NCBI GenBank assembly: GCA_051439375.1
Contig: JBFRWB010000028.1
Location: 1-6,107, forward strand
DNA length: 6,107 nt
From: JBGTGT01 sp051439375
GTDB lineage: Bacteria > Cyanobacteriota > Cyanobacteriia > Cyanobacteriales > Microcystaceae
Direction of reading: 5' to 3'
Shown here: piece by piece, positions 1-4,549 of the stretch
How positions within the stretch are numbered: position 1 is the stretch's first letter
Layout: each line of letters opens with the position of its first letter
Program-made: the position numbers and the translations under genes
The notes under the pieces: model-generated
The model's input: only the letters and a program-made list of their open reading frames with translations
What the model was told of the DNA's origin: nothing
Databases searched by the model: none

Positions 1-463
1 ACTCAGTATCTTGTGGAGTGAAATGATATAAACCTCTGTAGGGACAAGGGATATATTCATCGACTTTCTCCTCAGTGTTGATCTGAGTATCTTCATGGTA
101 ATAGTAGTTAATAATCTTAATAACATTACCACTCACACTCTGCCCTGATACAATGTTATTTCCTTTGCCATCAGGAGCATAGCCATATACGGTGGCATCT
201 CTTTGATCTACCTTGTTTCTTTCTCCCTGTGCATCCTTAGCATCCAATTGCTGTAAGAGCATCAACCAAAGTAACAATAAACCAAATGGGTCAACCCTTC
301 TTAGAAAAACTAGCGTACAAAATTTGAATGCTTCTTGTGCTTCAATGTTGTCCCCCTGAGTGTCTTCTCGGTTCTTGTCTCTGCCCACATTATTCCCCGT
401 TCCTGAATGCTCTTGGGCTGTTTTAGGGTTATTTCGTGGTTCATCATCAGGGAGGTGGGTCAT
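1..463 (-). CDS. N-terminal part of a STAND-type NTPase (nSTAND1-like), cut by the left window edge
   Basis: This is an open frame of 154 codons with no stop, read leftward from ATG at 463-461 and continuing past base 1. An in-frame stop just upstream allows only this ATG or GTG at 469-467 as start; neither has a clear Shine-Dalgarno site. Residues 1-45 are polar and include 'SGTGNNVGRD'. Residues 46-73 contain a short hydrophobic helix (PFGLLLLWLMLL). Residues 90-123 are a Gly/Asn-rich motif shared with the phosphorylase-like protein at 1635-2843. The last residues, 'CPYRGLYHFTPQDTE' (140-154), match the usual opening of nSTAND1 domains, where 'FFGRE' and then the P-loop normally follow; both would lie outside this window. 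Such NTPases usually end in WD40 or TPR sensor repeats. I infer an NLR-like immune sensor, encoded downstream of the membrane protein on the same strand. The P-loop itself cannot be seen here. Confidence 0.82.
   Translation of the reverse strand, partial: MTHLPDDEPRNNPKTAQEHSGTGNNVGRDKNREDTQGDNIEAQEAFKFCTLVFLRRVDPFGLLLLWLMLLQQLDAKDAQGERNKVDQRDATVYGYAPDGKGNNIVSGQSVSGNVIKIINYYYHEDTQINTEEKVDEYIPCPYRGLYHFTPQDTE
95..196 (-). other. Amyloid-like signalling motif in the STAND protein (residues 90-123)
   Basis: This segment begins ATVYGYA and includes GNNIVSGQSVSGN. It aligns without a gap to residues 313-346 of the phosphorylase-like protein, with 16 of 34 identical residues. It sits directly ahead of the nSTAND1 domain, where N-terminal signalling motifs of NLR-like proteins are found. 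The amyloid-like role is inferred from the pattern of spaced Gly-Asn pairs with beta-prone residues; the match itself is directly visible. Confidence 0.6.
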
Positions 464-654
464 AGACACAAACGAGGTTCATTCTAAGATTTTACCGTGA
501 TCTTTCTGTTTGGAAACATGGTTTTATCCTGCGCGCTGGCTTTGCGTGATCCGCAGGCGGATCGTTGGCCTAATGTGAGATCGCCAAGGACTTGAGTTTT
601 TGGGTTATCTTAAGTTTCGCCCAAGGTTCCGAGTAGCGCAAAGGGTTAATGATA
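464..654. other. Intergenic region with no gene, holding a small inverted repeat
   Basis: This 191-bp gap lies between the two minus-strand genes. I see no convincing terminator or promoter in it. Its only structured part is the GC-richer block at about 531-587, described separately. Whether the membrane protein and the STAND protein share a transcript cannot be decided from this gap. Confidence 0.5.
548..563. repeat. Perfect inverted repeat GATCCGC-AG-GCGGATC
   Basis: Seven-base arms at 548-554 and 557-563 are separated by two bases, inside a GC-rich patch (about 531-587) in otherwise AT-rich intergenic DNA. Outer GGC (538-540) and GCC (568-570) could extend the pairing. The look is that of the small interspersed palindromic repeats common in cyanobacterial intergenic DNA. 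There is no second copy in this window, so its repeat status is inferred. It could also fold in mRNA between the two minus-strand genes. Confidence 0.4.
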
Positions 655-1293
655 CTATTTGCCAAAATCGAAGTCAGCATAGAGGAATATTTCTACAGCT
701 AGAATAATTAAGAACAAGAGTTGAATAAGGGAGAATGAGAGAATCATCCAGTGAAGTGGAGAAACCAAAAACCAAAAAGCCACTAAGCTCCCTATTCCAG
801 AAATGACAAAAGTAAATTCATCAATGAAAAAATTTTGTATTTTGCGACGTTGACGGCGTTGATCACTTCTATGAAAAACTTCCCATCCAAAAGCTGCAAC
901 GATCTCGATTTTAGATAAATCTCTGTTGTCGAGAGTTTTCAGATTTTCCTTGATAGTGGTTTGTAGTTGCTCGGATAGTTGAAACTGTGTACAATCAATA
1001 ATTTTTTCACTTAATTCGGTCCGGAGATATCTGCCGATTTCGGAAATTTTATCATCATTGATCAAGTAAGCCCACCCTAAAATTAAACAAATAAAGGGAA
1101 TAAGTAAAAGTGGATAAAAGCCAAAAGAATTGGTTGAATAATGAAGAAATATAAAAGAAAAAATGGCACCTTGTGCTGCTAGAGTGACATAAAGGAGATT
1201 GTCACGAAAACCAATACGGGCAGTTTGTTCAGTTTTAAGTTGATTATACTCTTGAAGATAAACATCAAGGATTTTCTCAGGTAAATTAGTCAA
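655..1293 (-). CDS. Uncharacterised four-helix integral membrane protein
   Basis: I prefer the TTG start at 1293-1291 (212 residues) because GGAGAG lies six bases upstream. A TTG at 1314-1312 would add seven residues (219 in all) but has no ribosome site, and no in-frame ATG is available near the N-terminus. The protein has two hydrophobic hairpins: helices near residues 33-52 and 60-78, then 160-178 and 181-205. They are separated by a roughly 80-residue polar middle. Conserved-looking blocks are 'EYNQLKTEQTARIGFRDNLLY' split around residues 15-35, 'LGWAYLINDDKISEIGRY' after helix 2, and 'FGWEVFHRSDQRRQRRK' just before helix 3, a strongly basic, probably cytoplasmic patch. It resembles membrane proteins of unknown function seen with STAND and TIR-type genes in cyanobacteria and actinobacteria. 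I infer a membrane effector or partner of the downstream STAND protein. No catalytic motif is visible. Confidence 0.8.
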   Translation of the reverse strand: MTNLPEKILDVYLQEYNQLKTEQTARIGFRDNLLYVTLAAQGAIFSFIFLHYSTNSFGFYPLLLIPFICLILGWAYLINDDKISEIGRYLRTELSEKIIDCTQFQLSEQLQTTIKENLKTLDNRDLSKIEIVAAFGWEVFHRSDQRRQRRKIQNFFIDEFTFVISGIGSLVAFWFLVSPLHWMILSFSLIQLLFLIILAVEIFLYADFDFGK

Positions 1294-1299
1294 GATTAT

Positions 1300-1305
1300 C
1301 TCTCC
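1300..1305 (-). promoter_or_regulatory. Ribosome binding site deciding the membrane-protein start
   Basis: On the minus strand this reads GGAGAG, six bases before the TTG at 1293-1291. The alternative TTG at 1314-1312 has nothing comparable upstream. This favours the shorter 212-residue protein. Confidence 0.55.
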
Positions 1306-1345
1306 GTCAGTCAATGTTGTCTTGAATTGAGGTTGAAGAATAATT

Positions 1346-1356
1346 AGTAGGGTACT
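1346..1356. promoter_or_regulatory. Short palindrome AGTA-GGG-TACT, candidate operator
   Basis: Perfect four-base arms (1346-1349 and 1353-1356) flank GGG and end five bases before the -10 hexamer of the plus-strand promoter. The gene just downstream encodes a ribbon-helix-helix protein, a family that often represses its own promoter by binding short inverted repeats. The operator role is inferred from position only. Confidence 0.25.
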
Positions 1357-1357
1357 C

Positions 1358-1366
1358 TGTTATAAT
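1358..1366 (+). promoter_or_regulatory. Extended -10 promoter for the RHH/phosphorylase operon
   Basis: TGTTATAAT is a perfect extended -10 element (TGnTATAAT). No good -35 box lies at 17 bp, which is usual for extended -10 promoters. Transcription should begin near 1373, leaving a leader of about 32 bases before ATG 1405. Confidence 0.6.
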
Positions 1367-1392
1367 AAGTGAAATCCGTTGAAAAAGTTCAA
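1362..1392 (-). promoter_or_regulatory. Possible divergent promoter for the membrane protein gene
   Basis: On the minus strand TTGAAC (1392-1387) is followed after 19 bases by TATTAT (1367-1362), a plausible -35/-10 pair. It overlaps the plus-strand -10 element, so the two promoters would compete for polymerase and could be controlled by one bound regulator. The spacing is slightly long and the call is tentative. Confidence 0.3.
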
Positions 1393-1404
1393 GAAAAATA
1401 AGTA

Positions 1405-1638
1405 ATGGCAAGACCTGGTGGAAATCCTGACTTTGGAACAAAGTATCGCTTCTATTTTGGGAGAGAGCATCCCTTAACAGAGCAAGTCAAAGTGTTAATG
1501 GATTCAGATATGAAAAATCAACTGAAAAGACTAGCCAAAGAGGAAAATTGCTCGATTCCTGAAATCGTGAGGACAGCGATTAAGGAATATGTGGCGAAAC
1601 AAATCGAACAAAGCCAAGAATACTGTGAGGTAAAATGA
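1405..1638 (+). CDS. Ribbon-helix-helix (CopG/MetJ-like) DNA-binding protein
   Basis: This is a 77-residue protein. The start is well fixed because an in-frame stop lies two codons upstream (1399-1401); the ribosome site is weak. Residues 1-20 (MARPGGNPDFGTKYRFYFGR) form a conserved-looking extension that I recognise from a cyanobacterial family of small RHH proteins. The RHH fold follows: strand 'EQVKVLMDSDM' (26-36), helix A about 36-47, then helix B about 50-66 (SIPEIVRTAIKEYVAKQ). Such proteins dimerise and bind DNA through the paired strand. Its stop codon overlaps the ATG of the phosphorylase-like gene (ATGA), so the two are very likely translated together. I infer an operon-specific repressor, possibly acting at the palindrome just upstream of its promoter. 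An antitoxin-like role towards the neighbouring enzyme is an alternative, without direct evidence. Confidence 0.85.
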   Translation: MARPGGNPDFGTKYRFYFGREHPLTEQVKVLMDSDMKNQLKRLAKEENCSIPEIVRTAIKEYVAKQIEQSQEYCEVK

Positions 1639-2843
1639 CATCAGAAGTTGACATCGGGATTATCATTGCCTTAAGGGAAGAATTTAGGGAGCTTTATCGT
1701 CAAATTCCCTCTCCACAAGCGTTCAAAGATGAAGAAACAGGGGTAACAGATTACTTATTTCAATGGGGGAGTTCGGCTCCTTATCAATGTGCAACCACGT
1801 TTGTCGGAGGGATGGGCAATGAAAAAGCGGCCTTGGCAACAGAGAGGTTCATAAAACGCTGTCAACCAAGGACTATAGTGTTGCTGGGGATTGCAGGAGG
1901 GATAGGGACGGATGTTAAGTTAGGAGACGTGGTAGTTGTTCAAAGTGTTAATAACTATTTAACGAGGGGAAAGGCGGTTTCAGGAGAAAACGAGAGTTTT
2001 ACTTTTGAGGCAGGAGGAGATCCCTATCGTTGTAGTGATGATTTAGTCAGAGCAGTGCAGGATATTGAATTTGCCCACCATAAACTTTACGAGGATTGGC
2101 AAGAAAATAGTGAACAGAGACTCAAACAAAGCATTAAGGGAGAGCAACTAGGGGAGTTATTGAGCAAGGATTACATAAGAGAAAAAACAGAAATGAAAGA
2201 GGGGACAATCGCATCAGGTCCAGTGGTGGGAGCAGCGAAAGAATTTATTGATTGGCTAAAAAAGATAGATCGGAATTATCTAGGGTTAGAAATGGAAGGA
2301 GGAGGGGTGTTAGGAGCAGTGTACAGCCAAGCCAACCCCAAAAAAACCCTGATTCTGAGAGGAATATCAGATTTTGGAGATGAGAGAAAAAAAGAGTTAG
2401 ATGCAATTGGCAAGGGAGGATTTCGCCGTTATGCGATGAACAATGCCATTGACTTGCTTTGGAAACTATTAGAAGCCGACATTCTCCCAAAAAATCAAGC
2501 ATTAGAAACACGAACAACGGAAAAATCAGCAGCCGATATATCTCCATCCAGTAAGTATGATTTACAACGAGCCACAATCTACGGCTTGGCCTCAGAGTCT
2601 CAAGGTGGTAACGTTGTTAGTGGTCAGAATGTTCAAGGCAATACCATCATAGGAACGCAGAATAACTATGGTACATTGTCGCCACCTCCTGCATCTGGCA
2701 ATGTAGAAGCCTTGGAATTGTGGACAGAGAAGTTAGCTGTTTATCGTAGAGAAGAAGCGATCGCCTCCGACCCTGAAAAGAAATTCCAACTCAAGCAACT
2801 AATCGAAGAATGTCAGCAGAAGATTAGAGAGTTGGGGGGCTAG
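1635..2843 (+). CDS. Nucleoside phosphorylase/nucleosidase-like effector with signalling motif and C-terminal helical tail
   Basis: This 402-residue protein has the PNP_UDP/MTAN fold at residues 6-280. Compared with E. coli Pfs, the first acid matches E16 (in ALREEFREL), the phosphate/ribose-side loop is 'GIAGGIGTDVKLGDVVV' (85-101), the ribose-binding Glu is in 'LEMEGGG' (E219/E221), and the catalytic Asp is D246 in 'GISDFGDE'. All expected catalytic residues are present, so the enzyme is probably active in cleaving a nucleoside or nucleotide N-glycosidic bond. A helical insertion at about 145-188 makes it longer than Pfs. After a linker comes the Gly/Asn-rich motif (313-346) shared with the STAND protein, then a helical tail (356-402) resembling C-terminal adaptor segments of cyanobacterial TIR and CHAT proteins. 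PNP-type domains are known effectors in bacterial antiviral systems, some cleaving ATP. I infer an immune effector rather than a housekeeping enzyme. The ATGA overlap with the RHH gene, preceded by GAGG, indicates coupled translation. Confidence 0.88.
   Translation: MTSEVDIGIIIALREEFRELYRQIPSPQAFKDEETGVTDYLFQWGSSAPYQCATTFVGGMGNEKAALATERFIKRCQPRTIVLLGIAGGIGTDVKLGDVVVVQSVNNYLTRGKAVSGENESFTFEAGGDPYRCSDDLVRAVQDIEFAHHKLYEDWQENSEQRLKQSIKGEQLGELLSKDYIREKTEMKEGTIASGPVVGAAKEFIDWLKKIDRNYLGLEMEGGGVLGAVYSQANPKKTLILRGISDFGDERKKELDAIGKGGFRRYAMNNAIDLLWKLLEADILPKNQALETRTTEKSAADISPSSKYDLQRATIYGLASESQGGNVVSGQNVQGNTIIGTQNNYGTLSPPPASGNVEALELWTEKLAVYRREEAIASDPEKKFQLKQLIEECQQKIRELGG
2571..2672 (+). other. Amyloid-like signalling motif in the phosphorylase-like protein (residues 313-346)
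   Basis: This segment begins ATIYGLA and includes GGNVVSGQNVQGN, then TIIGTQNNYG. It lies outside the enzyme fold, between a Ser/Thr-rich linker and the helical tail. It matches residues 90-123 of the STAND protein on the opposite strand without a gap. The spaced Gly-Asn and beta-branched residues resemble RHIM/PP-like amyloid signalling motifs; that class assignment is inference. Confidence 0.6.
2757..2764. other. HIP1 octamer GCGATCGC
   Basis: This highly iterated palindrome is characteristic of many cyanobacterial genomes. It lies inside the coding sequence for the helical tail of the phosphorylase-like protein and supports a cyanobacterial source. Confidence 0.85.
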
Positions 2844-2965
2844 TTATATGAAATCATCTCGCTTGATAAATTGGTAATAATGCTTGGACAAGCCGGAAAG
2901 CAAGCCACAGTGGAAGTCACCGAGAAAGCTGCTTAATACACCACATAATCAATGATTAACCCCCT
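2844..2965. other. Intergenic gap with a possible gene remnant and no clear terminator
   Basis: This 122-bp gap separates the phosphorylase-like gene from the CHAT gene. It holds an 18-codon open frame (2880-2936, MLGQAGKQATVEVTEKAA) without a ribosome site, in frame with the preceding gene beyond its TAG. It also has a small hairpin GCTTG-GA-CAAGC (2882-2893) with no T-run. A TGGTAATAAT stretch (2872-2881) is a weak -10 candidate for the CHAT gene. Whether the CHAT gene is a separate transcript is undecided. Confidence 0.35.
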
Positions 2966-4549
2966 ATGTCAATGAAAAAGATCCTCTTACTCTCAGCAAA
3001 CCCCAAAGATACCACGCAGTTGCGTGTTGATGAGGAAATGCGAGAAATCAGAGAAGGGTTACAACGGTCAAAACAACGAGATAACTTTGTACTTGAAACT
3101 AGACTGGCAGTGCGTTACAAGGATCTTCGTCGTGCTATTCTCGACTACGAACCGAATATTGTTCATTTCTCTGGTCATGGTGCAGGGGAAGAGGGGTTAT
3201 TCTTTGAAGACGAAACAGGTCAAACTAAGCTAGTGAAAGCTGACGCATTAGCAAGGTTATTTGAGTTATTCGCTGAATCTATCGAATGCGTAATCCTCAA
3301 TGCTTGTTACTCAGAGGTTCAGGCTAAGACCATCTCACAACACATCCCCTCTGTGGTAGGCATGAACAAGGCCATCGGTGATAAAGCAGCCATTGAGTTT
3401 GCTATCGGTTTTTATGATGGTTTAGGTGCCGGAAAAACAGTTGAATTTGCTTATCAATTGGGGTGTAATTCCATTGAAGGGGCAGGAATTCCAGAACGTC
3501 TTACACCACAGTTATTATCTAATCCTACAAATAATCCTACGAAGGATGATACAACTTCGCCACAACTTAATCATTACATAGAAAGACCACCTATTGAGCA
3601 GCGATGTTATCAAGAAATTCTCAAAAATGGGGCATTAATAAGGGTTAAAGCTTCTGAAAAAATGGGGAAAACCTTATTATTAGAACAGATAGCAAGTTTT
3701 GCTAATCAACAAAATTATAAAACTGTTTATCTTGATTTTTCTCTCCCTGGAAGTTCAGTTCTTGATGAGTCATCGCAATTTCTTCGCTGGTTATGTAAAC
3801 GGGTTTGTAGGAAACTAAAATTATCGGAACAGGTGGATGAAGTTTGGGGCGATTTATCACCTAATACAGATTGTACTGATTATTTTGAGGATTATATTTT
3901 AAATCAATTGTCTACTCCGTTAGTCTTAGAATTAGATAATATTGAAGAGATTTTTTCTAAAAAATCAGCTTTTGATTTTTTTTCTATGATTCGCTCTTGG
4001 TGGGGAATGCGTCATAAAGAGGGTTGGAAAAGTTTAAGATTAGTTTTAAGTTATTCAACAGAGGCCTTACCTCAATTACCGATTCATCAATCCCCTTTTA
4101 ATGTCGGTTTAGAAATATTATTACCAGAATTTAATCAAGAACAAGTCAGAGATTTAATTGAGTCCCATAATTTGCATTGGAAACAAGAAAATATTGAGAA
4201 ATTGATGACAATGGTAAGTGGACATCCTTATTTAATTAGTGAAGCTATTAACTATCTAGCAAATTATCCAGAAAGCAACCTAGACGATGTATTAGCAAAA
4301 GCACATACGGAAGAAGGAATTTATACAGCTTATCTTCAACATCATTGGTCAACTTTAGAAACAGACAAGGACTTAGCTGATACCTTGAAGAAGATAGTGG
4401 AGGCTAATCAATCTATAGAAATCTCTCCTAAATATTCGTATATACTAGAGAAGATGGGGTTAATTTGTAAGGAAGGAAATAAGGTAAAACCTCGTTGTCA
4501 AATTTATCGTCTGTATTTCCAAGAACGGTTGAAAACACTAACATGGTAA
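2966..4549 (+). CDS. CHAT (caspase-like) protease fused to an AAA_35-like STAND NTPase
   Basis: This is a 527-residue protein. An in-frame stop at 2957-2959 limits the start to ATG 2966 or ATG 2972 (MKKILLLS); no Shine-Dalgarno site is visible. Residues 4-180 form a CHAT-like caspase-fold domain with catalytic His in 'HFSGHG' (H71) and catalytic Cys in 'LNACYSE' (C114). After a polar Asn/Thr-rich linker (186-202), residues 204-430 form an AAA_35-like NTPase. Its Walker A is 'ASEKMGKT' (229-236), its Walker B region is 'LVLELDNIEEIF' (319-330), and 'SGHPYL' (418-423) lies in the helical part. A winged-helix-like segment follows (about 470-520), and the protein ends there without WD40 or TPR repeats. 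In Walker B the usual second acid is Asn (D324-N325), so ATP hydrolysis may be weak. The stop overlaps the start of the next gene. I infer a protease effector module that relies on the neighbouring NTPase for sensing. Substrate unknown. Confidence 0.88.
   Translation: MSMKKILLLSANPKDTTQLRVDEEMREIREGLQRSKQRDNFVLETRLAVRYKDLRRAILDYEPNIVHFSGHGAGEEGLFFEDETGQTKLVKADALARLFELFAESIECVILNACYSEVQAKTISQHIPSVVGMNKAIGDKAAIEFAIGFYDGLGAGKTVEFAYQLGCNSIEGAGIPERLTPQLLSNPTNNPTKDDTTSPQLNHYIERPPIEQRCYQEILKNGALIRVKASEKMGKTLLLEQIASFANQQNYKTVYLDFSLPGSSVLDESSQFLRWLCKRVCRKLKLSEQVDEVWGDLSPNTDCTDYFEDYILNQLSTPLVLELDNIEEIFSKKSAFDFFSMIRSWWGMRHKEGWKSLRLVLSYSTEALPQLPIHQSPFNVGLEILLPEFNQEQVRDLIESHNLHWKQENIEKLMTMVSGHPYLISEAINYLANYPESNLDDVLAKAHTEEGIYTAYLQHHWSTLETDKDLADTLKKIVEANQSIEISPKYSYILEKMGLICKEGNKVKPRCQIYRLYFQERLKTLTW

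Noticed and set aside
590..615. Imperfect inverted repeat ACTTGAG/CTTAAGT as a terminator for the membrane protein gene
   Set aside because: The stem is short, AT-rich and has a mismatch, and no T-run follows in the minus direction.
2245..2577. Open frame of 110 codons on the minus strand
   Set aside because: It lies wholly opposite the phosphorylase-like gene, whose catalytic motifs are intact in the plus frame; the minus translation has no recognisable domain.
2882..2893. Hairpin GCTTG-GA-CAAGC as a terminator after the phosphorylase-like gene
   Set aside because: The loop is only two bases and no T-run follows, so it is not a convincing terminator.
3024..3233. Short plus-strand open frame inside the CHAT domain
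   Set aside because: It is an out-of-frame shadow; the frame encoding HFSGHG and LNACYSE is the real one.
3524..3545. Near-repeat encoding NPT-NNPT in the linker of the CHAT protein
   Set aside because: It has only two short units, consistent with a low-complexity linker; no link to the Gly/Asn motif of the left-hand genes.
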